Below are positions 38,121 through 49,820 of a stretch of DNA of 64,000 bases, one piece after another. This stretch comes from Rhodosorus marinus (Eukaryota; Rhodophyta; Stylonematophyceae; Stylonematales; Stylonemataceae): assembly GCA_029953675.1 (NCBI GenBank), contig JAMWBK010000003.1, positions 186,001-250,000 on the forward strand, written 5' to 3'. Positions within the stretch are counted from its first letter, which is position 1. Every line of letters starts with the position of its first letter. The notes under the pieces are model-generated. The model did not search any database. It saw only the letters and a program-made list of their open reading frames with translations, and was not told the origin of the DNA. The translations under genes and the position numbers were made by a program.

Positions 38121-41100
38121 ATGGTTCAGGTTCGGGACGAGGGTGCTTCGAAGGTCGAGACCCTGCTGAACGAGCTCAAATATGCGTAAGTGATTGGTGA
38201 TCTGTTATGCTCACTTAAACATCTGATTAGAATAGTCTAGGACTAACTTCCCCCCCAACGTATTTTGTTCGATCTGTGCGAAGCTCCGGACAAAGCGCAC
38301 GCAGAGCGGCAGCAAAGACGCTGCGTGAGACTCTAGAATTCGAACTGAACCAGGCCGGAGGCACCACCGGCAGAGTTGGTGGCGCCGGAGATACTGTGAT
38401 GGCTTCCTCCGCCGCAGCAACTAATCTGATGAACAAAGTCAGCACACTCCTGCAGGTATCATATACACGTCAAGCTGATCTCCAGACATCGCGCTCTCAA
38501 TGGCTCTTGAACTTTTTACCGAAATTCTTCTCTGGCTCATGGACTCGTCATCCCTTAATCTATTTGTTTTTGAACGGGAACTAGATGAACTTTCTCAGCA
38601 GTGCCGACATGAACGAACGGCTTGCCGGAATCGCCGCGCTGGATGAACTCATAGATCTACAGGGCGAAACATACGAAGCCAAAGTACAACGCTCAAGTAA
38701 TGGATTCCGTGTTATATTGGGAAAGGTTTGGGATGTGGAGACAGCGAGACAGGCAGCAGCTGCGCTCGGACACCTGTCCCGGCTTGGTGGCGTGCTGACG
38801 AATCGGTGAGCTCATCAGGACGCCTCGTCCCTGTTATCTCTTCGTTTATCCTTTGCGCTTCCTGCTAAACGATATGCACAAACTATGGTCGCATAGCTGT
38901 ATAGAAGACGAGCTCGCGCGGGCTCTGGAGAGACTTCGAGATAACTCGAAAGGTACTGGGTCGGTGACCAGAGCAGCGGCTGTGATGGTTTTGCACCAGC
39001 TAGCAGAGAGTGCTCCATCACAAGTTAACGCGAATAGGAACGAGCTCGTGCGAACTATCTGGAACCCTGCCACTGATGTTAAGCCTGAGGTTGGTTGCAT
39101 ATTCCTACCACTAGCTACCGCCGGATTATTGTTGTAGACTGACGACCACTTTTTGTTCATGTGTGCGCAATCAGGTCCGAGAAGAAGCCATAAAGGCACT
39201 CGGAGCGTTTCTAAACGTGGTTTCACATAGGGAGGCCACGGATGCGACGCAAGTGGTTGAAACCCTGTCAAAGCAGATTTTCGAATGGTTACGCTCGCCT
39301 ACGGCAACCAACGAGCAGGTCCATGGATCTTTGCTAGCGCTTGGAGCGTTGCTCAAAAACCCTTTCTCGAGTGACTATCTTCATCCACACTTCGATTCCT
39401 TGTGTGGGCTTACGCTGAGCTTCAAGGCCAGTAGAGACAAGTACGGAAAAACCGATGCCCTCAGGAGAAAATTTCTATTCAAGATTTTGTCAGCCTCTTT
39501 GGGCCACGTCGTTCGGTCATGACTAATCTGCTTAGCTGCGGTGCACAGGTACATTCGAACAGCAGTTGCAGGGGTGATCGCATTGCTAGCCTCGGAAGAA
39601 CCTCGTGTTTTCGCAGAGAAGTACTTGGACTCGTCTTTTAGATTCCTTGCGAAACTCGCCCAAGGAGAGGATAGTAATTCCGCTTTCGCATCTATTGGGA
39701 TTCTAGCCGCGGCGGTTGGAGGGGATGCGTTCGAGAAGTACGTGGATGAGGCCTTTGTTCTCATCGGCAAGGCGCTTTCCCCGGGAACTTCTGGGCACCA
39801 GCAAGTCGGCAGATCTGCCGTAAGTTCCGAAGATGGGCTGCATCATTCAGTCGGAGGAGTTGATTCTTAATCTATTCGTCATTCTCGTTCTATTATGCAC
39901 AGGCCGCCATTGAATGCGTAGGCACCCTCGCGAGAGCGATTGGATCAGAAAATGAGGGCTTTGTCAGAGGTGTTGGCAAAATTATGGACAGACTCTTTTC
40001 AGGGTTCCTGAATCCCAAGCTCGTCGCATCCTTGAACGATGTTGCGAGGAACGTGCCCTCCCTAAACGGTGTTATTCAGGAGCGAATACTTGATTCTGCG
40101 TACTCTGTTCTCGTGAAGAAGAAAGTCCAGGACACAACCCAGCGCTCTACGATAGAGAATGGTACCTCAACCCAGAATATTCTTCGCATGAGATGGATTG
40201 TTTTTTCCCTCAGTATGCTGATCAAAGCTGTCTCCCTCTATTCCAGGCGTGAGAGTCAGAAAGCATTCAATGGAGCCTGTCGTGTTAGCACTCAAGGCAA
40301 TTCCAGAATTCGACTTCAGTGGGATGGACGCAAAAATACTGACGGCCTTCGTCGTGGAGTGTGTTGTTCCCTATATGGACTCGTACGACTCGGTGATTCG
40401 AAAGGAATCGACCATAGCTTGTAGCAGGTTACTTGCTTGCAGTGCTGCTGGCGGCTCGTCTGTTATACGAAAGGATGTGGCTGGTCTGCTTTCTAGGCTT
40501 CTCGCCACTGCAGTCGCTGATATGGATAAGACAATTCGGATAGTTGCACTGCAGGTAGTTGATTCCTAGCGTCAACCAAGAGAGCATACGTTCGGTCGTG
40601 AACTCATTCCGATCTTGTTCGTATCTGGTGATGGTGATTCATGGCTTAGGGTCTTGATGACCGAAATTTCGAGGTATACTTGGCGCAGCCTTCATCACTC
40701 CGGGAGTTGTTCCTATGTTTTTATGATGAGAAATTGGAAGTCCGGGAGAAAGCTGTCAAGCTGGCTGGGAACCTCTGTGCTAAGAACCCTGCACAGTCGT
40801 TACCTGCGCTGAGGAAGTTTCTGATGCGACTCATGATGACTCTACGATGTGGCGGAGATGCACAGCAAGTGAAACAGGGCCACGCAGCTCAGCTTTTATC
40901 TCTGCTCATCCAAGAGGCTCCGCGCCTCGTGCAGCCTTATGTCCGGCCGATCCTTGAAGTGCTCATATCCAGGCTCGCGGAGGCACATATGAGCTCAGAC
41001 ATAGACGCGGCAACTCCGCTCCTCCAGGCAATTGGGGACTTTGCCTCAGGTGGCAAGACGGAGCTGAAAGAGTTCTTAGCCGATCTTTTGCCGCTAATCG

Positions 41101-44100
41101 TCGCGTCCTTGCAGGTAAGGAAGGTCGCGTAAATCTCCTAAGCGCCAAGTCACTGATAACGTCTTCATTTGTCAAATGATATAACGAGAGTAGGTCCAAT
41201 CGGCGGAGCCGGAGTTTCGCAAGTCCGCTCTTCGGGCCCTATCACGGATGGTCCGGAATACTGGGTGTGTCATTGACCCATATAGAAGGTATCCAACGCT
41301 CCTTTCCTCGTTGTTGTCTACCCTACGATTCGAAGTGGACCCTGCAGTACGTTTGGAGGTTGAAACGTTGCTCGGAACGATGGGTGCCATTAATCCCGAA
41401 GACTTCAGCAGCACGGCAATACCCTCTTTAGTGGGGTTTGCAGAAATTTCTACTTCCGACGCTGGTGGCAGTGTAAAGTTCATTGGTAATCGCGGTAGCT
41501 TGCGTGGATTGTTTGCGGGGACTCCACGTTCGCAATACAATGTCGCTGCCGTACAGCTAAGTAAGCCATCGCAAGATGAACATGAGCAATCCATGCCTGG
41601 AAGTGGAATTGGCCAATGACGAAGATCTGTTCCGTTTCGTTAGGTCAAGGCCTTGCCGAAAAGCGCGTGGAGGCGAGGACCAGGGCTATGCCCTTACCCG
41701 TGGAGACTTCAGTTGCGCTAAAGAAGGGGTACCAGACTGAGCAGGGCTTCCCCTGGATGGAGGACGTTCTCGCGAGTCCGTCCTTAGTAGCTCGCTTGAA
41801 CCACCCTTTCACTGCGAATCCGGAGTACTTTCCAAGTGCTGCACTGGACGCTTTGCATCGTATCCTTGCAAACCCGAGATTGGCGGAACACCACAACGAG
41901 GCAGTGAACGCTGTTGTTCTGATTCTCCTATCTCTCAAGAGCGACTGCGTGAAGTTTCTACCTGTCTGCCTTCCTCGTCTTCTGTGGCTCTTACGTCCGG
42001 ATGAAAAGGTGAGCGTTTTAGTGGAACCATCCCGGCCATTTTGAAGACCTGTTGACCTAATGCGCATTTTGCCACCCCTGCAGGTGTATGACCTGAAATT
42101 CAAGAGATATGTGGCCAAGCGATTGGGAATGGTGGTGAAGGAAGCCCGACAACATATGAGAGAGTACTCGGCAGATGTTTTGGCCCTCGTCCGGTGCTAC
42201 TGGAACAAAACAGAGCTACTCCAATCTATGCTCCTTCTAGTGGAGAATTTATGTATTGCTTTAGGCGACTTGTTCCGTCCTCTCGTGCCCGACTTGCTGC
42301 CGCCCATGCTTGGTGTGTTCAATTCAGACAAGTCTGAGAACCGATCAGCGACATTTTACGTTCTTCAAGCTATCGAGAAGTTCGGATCTCAACTGGACGA
42401 CCACGTCGTATCCGTACTACCTGCTATGTTGGCGGTCGCAGAGAATTACGAGGTGCCAAACTCGGTTCGATTAGAAGCGCTTGCGGTGATGTCAAGACTG
42501 ATATCTTGCCTGCCGATCGCTGATATTGCGAGTTGCTTGATATTGCCGCTTTCACGAATTGCGAGTTCAAGCTTGTCGCAGGAGCTCACCGTTGCGGCTC
42601 AGCAGGTTCTGGTCAAAGTTGGCAGACAGATGCAGCACGATTTTTTGATTTTTGCGGGAACCATAAGCAAGGCCATTGCTAGTTCGGGTGTGCGGGAAGC
42701 GTCTCTTGAAGAGCTACTGTCTGATAGTCCGGGTAGCAAATCTAGAAGTCTAGGTCCGCGACAACCGGCGCTGATTATGGCTACCCCTCAACCTGAAGAG
42801 CGGGCTGAGGAAAATCCTCCAGCGGATCGTATCTACGTACATTCTCGCTCGCTGCGAAGAGCCTGGGAAGTAGGACGAAGAGTAACTCGGAGTGATTGGG
42901 ATGCTTGGATGCAGAAACTGGCGTCTGCCCTGTTCCGAGAGAGCGGGTCTCCAGGGATTCGTTCCTGTGCAAGACTGGCCGAGGCTTATCCCCAGCTTGC
43001 CCACGAGCTTTTCAACCCCGCGTTTTTGAGCTGCTGGACGAAGTTGACTAGTGCCACGCAAGCAGGACTCGTTGGAGCATTGGAAACCGCGCTGTCGAGC
43101 GAGACCTTGCCGTTGGATGCTCTCCAAACTCTGCTCGGGCTAGCTGAGTTCATGGAGCATGATGAAAAGCCACTACCGATAGATCTTCGCAGACTTGCTG
43201 CCATGGCATGTAGGTGTGGAGCCTATGCTAAGGCTCTTCACTACAAGGAAGCAGAATATGTACAAAACCCTGCCTCCGCCATTTTGGGGGACGATGGCTT
43301 GATTTCAATATACGACAACCTAGGTCAGCGAGAGAGTGCAGTCGGTGTACTCATCGATGCTGAAAGGCGCTTTGGAGTTCGACGGAGGGAGGAATGGTTT
43401 GAGAAACTACAACGGTGGGACGATGCTCTTGCAGCTTATGATGCCGACGGGATTGTGACAGTGGAGGATGATGGCACCAGGTTGAGCGAGTGGGATAGGA
43501 AAATGGGCCGCATTAGGTGCTTGAACGAGCTCGGCGAATGGCGGAGAATGGACGATTTGTGTGCGCAGGCGTGGGAGGAGAGTGAGGGGAGCGACGATAT
43601 GAGGCAGCAGTTAGCCATGGAAGGTGCAGCCAGTGTTGCCTTGAGTCTCGGGCGCTGGGATGAGTTTGCAGAGCGTGTTGCGTACATACAACCTGACGTG
43701 TTCCAGGGCTCTTTTTACAGGGCGCTTCTCTCTGTACATGCTGCGAACTTTGAAAAGGCCAAGGAACTACTAGACGCTACTCGAAAGATGCTTGACACGG
43801 GCTTAACCGCGCGTGTTGGCGAAGGGTACAAACGGGCGTACTTGGAGGTCTTGAATGCACAGTTGCTCGTTGAGTTGGAGGAGAGCATTGAATTCTTGAT
43901 GGACCCTTCCCAAGCGGGCAAGAGAAAACTGGCTGCGATGTGGCGTTCGAGACTCAATGGGTGCAGAAACGATCATCGTACTTGGTATAGGACTCTAACA
44001 GTTCGTGGCGTCGTGCTTACGGAGCAGGAGAACATGGCGGAGTGGTTGAAATTTGCTAGCCTGTGCATCAAGGCAGGGCGGCGGCCAATGGCAAGCGAAG

Positions 44101-47018
44101 CACTACGTGCCCTCCTTCCTCAATCTGCTGTGGAGGCGGCCACCGGAGGCACCAAGGGTGACATTGTTCTCGCTGACAGGGTGGAACTCTGGGACCCCGA
44201 GGTTGTTTTGAAAGATGCCGACCCCCGTGTGCAATTCGCTTTCCTGAAGCACATGTGGGCAGCCGATCGGAAGATAGAGGCCTACGGGCTCCTCTTGAGA
44301 AAGGCGAAGGAAAAGGTACCTGGTGAAGGGGAACAGGCTTCGCACTTGCACGCGGAGTTCTACCTTACACTTTCGAGATGGGCGAGAAAAATATGGGAAA
44401 ATGCTTCTGCTGGGAATGGCACATTTCCTTGGGAAGAGATACCCGTGGATGACATCCTCGAGCACGCACAGCGAGCGACGGAACTATCTCCATCTTGGTA
44501 CAAAGCCTGGCATAATTGGGCGCTTGTGAATAACGAGCTTGCTACTGTCAACTACGATGGGAGCACGCCAAGCAACGTAACATCCGATGTGAAGAAGCAC
44601 GTAGTGAGTGCTATAAACGGGTTCTTTCAAGCAATAACTCTTGGTGGAGAAACGCGGGGAACTCAACTGCAGGACGTACTCCGACTTCTAACGCTGTGGT
44701 TCCGGTACGGTGGAATACCAGTCGTTCAAACTGCATTCGAGAAGGGCTTTGCAGTCACTGAAGACGACCTATGGCTTGACGTGGTACCGCAAATGATTGC
44801 GCGATTGCATACTCCAGTGAAGGATGTTCGAAAGGGATTGAAGCAGTTGCTAGTCCGCATTGGCCAATCACATCCGCAGGCGCTGATCTATGCCCTGACT
44901 GTTGCAGCCAAGTCTTCAAATAAGGTTCGGCGTGATGTTGCTACAGAAATCCTTTCGACGATGCGTCTGCAATTTGCCGCGTTGGTTGAACAGGCAGAGT
45001 TGGTCTCTAGGGAACTGATACGCGTTGCCATTCTCTGGCATGAGATGTGGCATGAAGGTCTTGAGGAGGCTTCGAGAGTTCAGTTCGGCGACAAGAACGT
45101 GGAAGGGATGCTGAAGGTCTTGGAGCCCTTGCACGCCTTAATGGAGGCTGGCCCTGTGACTAGGCGAGAAGTCGAGTTTGATAGAGAGTATGGTCGAGAT
45201 CTCGCGGAGGCATGGGATTGGTGCAGGCGATATCGAAGGAGCAAGAGGGAGGCGGAATTGAACCAGGCGTGGGAGCTGTATTATCACGTGTTCAGGAAAA
45301 TCGCTAAACAGTTGTCCCAGATGACTACGTTGGAGCTTGGAAAGGTTTCTCCACGATTATTGCATGCAAAGAATCTCGAACTAGCAGTACCTGGAACGTA
45401 CAAATCGAAGGAGGGCACAGGAAGCGAGGGTTTGGTCACCATTCAGAGTTTCAACCCGACGTTAACTGTCATTTCGTCAAAGCAAAGACCTCGCAAGCTT
45501 GTGATGTACGGTAGCGACGGAAAGGAGCACGCTTTTCTTTTGAAAGGACATGAGGACTTACGTCTGGATGAACGAGTTATGCAACTTCTTCGACTGGTGA
45601 ACGAGTTGCTCGCGCAGAGCAAAGACACAGCCTCTCGCGACTTAGCTATCAAAAGGTACGCGGTCGTTCCGCTAAGTCCCAATTCGGGCTTGATCGGATG
45701 GGTCGCGAACTGTGATACGCTTCATACGCTGGTCCGCGATTTCCGGGAGCAGAGGAAGATTCTCCTCAACGTTGAGCTCAGGTTGATTCTCCAGATGGCA
45801 CCAGACTATGATAATCTTCCTCGGCTGAACAAGGTAGAAGTATTTGAGTATGCCCTAGCCAACACCACGGGAGCTGACATCGCCAGAGTCCTGTGGCTTA
45901 AAAGTCGAAACGCTGAAATTTGGTTAGACCGGAGAACAAACTTCATCAGGTCATTGGCAACCATGTCAATGGTCGGCTATATATTGGGACTTGGAGACAG
46001 GCATCCGAGCAACCTTATGCTGGAGAGGTCGACTGGCAAGATTCTTCATATTGACTTCGGTGACTGTTTCGAAGTGGCGATGCATCGTGAAAAATACCCG
46101 GAGAAAGTTCCTTTCAGGCTTACTCGAATGCTTGTGAATGCTCTGGAAGTATGTGGAGTGGAGGGTTTCTTCAGGCAAACTTGCGAGGCTGTCATGACAG
46201 TTCTCCGGAACGACAAGCCGAGTCTGATGGCGATGTTGGAGGCTTTCGTGCACGACCCGCTCATCAACTGGCGTCTACTTGGAGACGCAGAGCAAGGTCA
46301 AAGGAACTCAGATGACGGAAATCGGAGTGAGCTGGTGACAGGAAGTGTCGCTAATGCTGCTGATGATGCGATCCGAGGCATCAAGAGCAAAGGATTTGCC
46401 TCGTCTTTCACGGAAATGGGCGGCCCTGGTGTTGCCAGTCTATCAGACGTCGCTAGACAATATAACAAGATGATCGAAGACGATGAACAGCGACAGTCTG
46501 CTCGGCCACGCCCCTCGCTTGCAGCACAGCAACCCGAAGGTGCTGCTGAAAATGCAGTCCCGCCTTCTCTGTCCACGACTTTTAGACGCGGTCTCCAACG
46601 ACAGGTTGGACCCGAAGGTGTTCAGACGACTGAGGTTGAATACCAGGACGCTGTAAACCAAAGAGCTGTAGCTGCGATTCAGCGTGTTTCCAACAAACTC
46701 ACCGGAAGGGATTTCGACTACTCGGAAGTTCTGGCCGTACCGGCGCAAGTAGATCGCCTGATTCGGCAAGCAACAGCGACCGAGAAACTCTGCTGTCTCT
46801 ACGTGGGTAAGTAATTACCTTCTTGAAAGTCTAATACCTAGTCTCTCGCCACTAACGAGTAGTCTCGACCGTATGCATGCCGTGCTCTTCCTCCCTTGTT
46901 GTCGATGTTCATGACTCCAGGATGGTGTGCTTTTTGTAAGTTCGTAGAACCTCGATTCTCAACGCATGCTTGTGCTTGATCTGCCATTGACCGAGTCTTA
47001 TTCTTCACCACAGGGTAA
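38121..47018 (+). CDS. TOR: Target of rapamycin (TOR) phosphatidylinositol-kinase-like protein kinase
   Basis: Master Ser/Thr kinase of TORC1-type growth control. Start MVQVRDEGASKVETLLNELKYA. Early exons (38121-38185, 38284-38455, 38585-38805, 38897-39089, 39175 onwards and others to 42008) encode the HEAT-repeat N-terminus with TOR-typical stretches such as LRALSRMVRNTGCVIDPYRRYPTLL. A 4.7-kb exon (42084-46806) carries the rest of the HEAT repeats, the FAT domain, the FRB (RVAILWHEMWHEGLEEASR...WELYYHVFRK), and the kinase domain with LGDRHPSNLML and HIDFGDCFEVA. The FATC end is completed by a 15-nt micro-exon (46921-46935) and the last exon (GGTAA at 47014-47018), giving LCCLYVGWCAFW. The LST8/Raptor-binding architecture is assumed, not seen. 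The length, about 2,300 aa, is in the usual range. Confidence 0.96.
46921..46935 (+). other. TOR: 15-nt micro-exon completing TOR FATC
   Basis: The exon gatggtgtgcttttt is flanked by atgactccag and gtaagttcg. Joined to the G at 46806 and to GG-TAA at 47014 it encodes G-W-C-A-F-W-stop. Introns are 46807-46920 (114 bp) and 46936-47013 (78 bp). Without it the protein lacks the universally conserved GWCPFW-type terminus. Confidence 0.88.
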
Positions 47019-48714
47019 CCTGATTCCTCTCAAGTGCATGCTTTCAAAAGATGCCAGGGCCGAACTGTGAAACTGTAGAGGTGAAGGGACACAACTCTTG
47101 CCAGCCGTCGACTTAGGTTCCTAGGACTTAGTTGGGCAAAGTTCACCATGTGAATACTTCTTCAATGTCATAATATACTCTGTTTTCCGAAGCAATGGAC
47201 CAAGATTTTTTGGGGCGACGGAGCAGACGAGTAGACTGTTGTTGCACAGACGCGTTCTTGCGTTGGGCGACGAAAGATCGAAGCAAGGCGGGGCCCGGGC
47301 GGCGGGACGAGCTTGCTGCGATCGTGGCTGAGGCACGCCCGTGGCTTTTTGGGTACTCGTGGTGCAAGGGGCCGGGAAACCCCCTCCCATGGAAATTTGT
47401 ATCAGTTGTGTAGCAGTAGAGCCCGGGTCTTTGGATTTCCGCGTTGTTGAGACGCCCGCACTGGTTCAAACAATGACTTTGCCGCACAACGCAAAGTCAT
47501 TGTTTGAACCAGTTCCTACAAAAAAGTCACCTATGGGTCAAGGGGCAATCATCGAATAGCATGACACCAACTGAACGTTCAACATCAGTACCCTTGTGCC
47601 TCTATGATGCTCCTAGCAACCGGCTTCCGGCACTCCCCGACTTCGTGCCCTGTGCAGCGGTCTCCAAGCGATAGGAGGTCAATCAATTGAGGTCAATCAA
47701 TTGGGGAGTACAAGCTACATGTAGACAGGGCAGGCAACAGGATAGACGATCCCTATGACAAAATCCCGTTTCCGCTGAACCATTTACTGCGACTGGGTCC
47801 ATTCTTCTCCTCATCTCGAACGCAGCTGTTGCTTCACGTGATTCAATGGACTTGACTTAATCGCACTGGCAAGTTGAGGTTTGCCCAACTTGCTTCAATC
47901 GTACGCCGCCCAACGCAAGCACGCGTCTGTGAAACATCAGTTGAAGCGCAAACCTACGCAACTCTCAAAAGCGAATGTTCTCACTGTCACCCGCGCGTGA
48001 AGCCCGTTTCTTTTTTTTTTAATCGCAGCACATTCCACTGTCGGTTTCCGATAGTCAGTTTTAGTCTCCTGAACAGTTGAAAGAGCCGCACAACGCATGT
48101 TTCTAAGTAGTTTATGGGGAACGTGCAAAGTGGGGACTAACCTTTCCACTTGTTGCGAGCCCGCAAAGTGGGAAGCTACTTTCCCACCAGTATGAGGCAA
48201 GGGAAAAACGTTCAGGAGGGTTCCTAGGTCACAAACGTGGCGAAGCGGCTCTTGAACGGCCCAAAAGAAGTCTTGAATGTTCCGAAGGCTACAAAAAGAG
48301 TTGTGAACGATCGACCAAGTCGAGAAAAGAGCCTTGAACGGCTGAACGGGCCAAGAAGGGGCCAAAACAGTAGTAAATAGTCTAACGTAACCCCGTACTT
48401 TCTACATCGTTCTCAGGCACTGGGTACGGATCGGGGAGTGGAGTATGTCTGGAGATCTAAACAATTTTTGCCCTTCACTTCCCGAACGACTCCCAAAGGT
48501 AAGACCCCTTGAACAAACCTAATGAAGCTTGACATCACTAGTACCCCGAATTAGTTACTTTTGTCTTTTTCTACCTCTTCCCAAGTTCTGCTACTTCAGC
48601 GCGATTCTAGCATGGTCTACTTCTAAGTAACTCCAATGTATCCTTTAGCGCGATTCAAATCTAGTAATGGCTATTACTAATCGCCACTAACACTAACCCA
48701 AGTCAAGGCCGACT
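47019..48714. other. Intergenic region 3' of TOR
   Basis: No gene recognised. Holds a perfect long hairpin (47460-47513), a 14-bp tandem direct repeat near 47678-47704 (aggtcaatcaattg twice) and a weak period of about 32 bp at 48235-48360 with recurring ttgaacg/ttgaatg and aaaagag words. Confidence 0.5.
47460..47513. repeat. Perfect 23-bp-arm inverted repeat, 8-nt loop
   Basis: Arm 47460-47482 is the exact reverse complement of 47491-47513, with loop cgcacaac. An RNA from either strand would form a 23-bp uninterrupted stem. It lies 440 bp downstream of the TOR stop. Confidence 0.92.
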
Positions 48715-48910
48715 CTCCGTTTATTCAGAGCCCAACTACCCTGAGATCATCCGTTTATTCAGAGGCTAACCCTGAGAAGCGAGTGACAAGACGCTGATCA
48801 CGCGCGTCTACAAACAAAGTAGCATTTGAGCGCCACAGGGTCAAAGAAAGCCCCGTGAGCAGACTATCTGGACGCCCTGGGTCGTTGCGAGAGATACCTC
48901 GCAGCCAGCG
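48715..48910 (+). repeat. Dispersed repeat family, copy with duplicated head
   Basis: The head tccgtttattcagag occurs twice (48715 and 48751), the first truncated after ccctgaga. The body follows: gagaagcgagtgacaagacg, cacgcgcgtc, gagcgccacagggtcaaaga, ccagcgagaacctacagtat. Confidence 0.75.
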
Positions 48911-49228
48911 AGAACCTACAGTATCTATCAAGCCAAAGCATTCAATAATGAGGGGGACACACCGGTATGTCACCACCGAATCGCGAAACGTAGGGTTTGA
49001 CATCGCTGCCGCATACTGCGATTCTTTCACATGCCGCATGGACCGAGCTGCTGCTCCTCGACGCCGAAAAGGATTTCTCATCGCCGACTACGGTACAACC
49101 AAACCGACACTCGATCCGATGCTACCCTCGGCTATCCCAAGGGTAAGATCAAGACCCCAATATACACCCCGACGGTTTACTGGACCTCCGTCGTCGAACT
49201 GTGAACATTGATTGGGTTCGACTTCTCA

Positions 49229-49476
49229 GTATATTCAAAGCCTAAGTTCGCTGCGAAGCGAGAGGCAAGACGCTGATGGCGCGGGGGTAGAACTACTTAG
49301 GCTCAGAATAAACGGATGATGATGATGATGGCGGGCGTCCGGCAAGAAAGCAGTGTTGGAATGCCAGAGGGTCAAAAACAGCAATCCAAGGCGTCTTGAT
49401 AGCGTGAGGAGGCTATCAAGGCGCCTTGGGTTGTTCCGATTGAGCGCGCGAAGCCAACGAGAATCTACACTATCAA
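49229..49476 (+). repeat. Dispersed repeat family, copy with internal insertion
   Basis: Begins agtatattcaaagcctaagt. After gacgctgatggcgcggg it carries an extra segment of about 50 bp that includes a second head-like piece (aataaacggatgatgatgat). The body then resumes: gtgttggaatgccagagggtc, gaggctatcaaggcgccttg, gagaatctacactatcaa. The copy abuts the tRNA-Glu-like sequence. Confidence 0.75.
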
Positions 49477-49548
49477 TTCCTTCGTAATGTAGTGGTTAGG
49501 ATAGCGGTCTCTCACACCGTTGGCCCGGGTTAGGTTCCCCGCGGGGAA
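49477..49548 (+). tRNA. tRNA-Glu(CTC)-like sequence, probably degenerate
   Basis: A 72-nt stretch with the eukaryotic D-arm/A-box-like tgtagtggttagga, an anticodon stem gcggt/accgt around loop ctctcac (anticodon CTC) and a B-box-like gggttaggttcccc. The acceptor stem pairs only 6 of 7 with two G-U pairs, and the T-loop reads ttaggtt rather than the standard ttcgatt. So it may be a pseudogene or the head of a tRNA-derived SINE rather than a working tRNA. It directly follows a dispersed repeat copy. Confidence 0.55.
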
Positions 49549-49820
49549 ATATGCAATTTCATGGACCGGAATTTGGAGTATGAGGTCGCCCTGCCGGTGG
49601 CAACGGCAATTGCTGATGTTCGTTTTCAACTCTAAACTCCTATGCCAAAGTCACCAAACACTAGACTCTCTAGGTAAACACAAGAGTACGTTTTGTAGCG
49701 CAAAGTCCTTCGGTAAAAGCTCCGTTGATTTGAAGAATATGCTCATAAAACCACCACCCCACGGGTTGTGGGCTTTCGCCCTCCTTGAAGAGCTGCATAA
49801 TCTGCTCTGATATCAACGTT

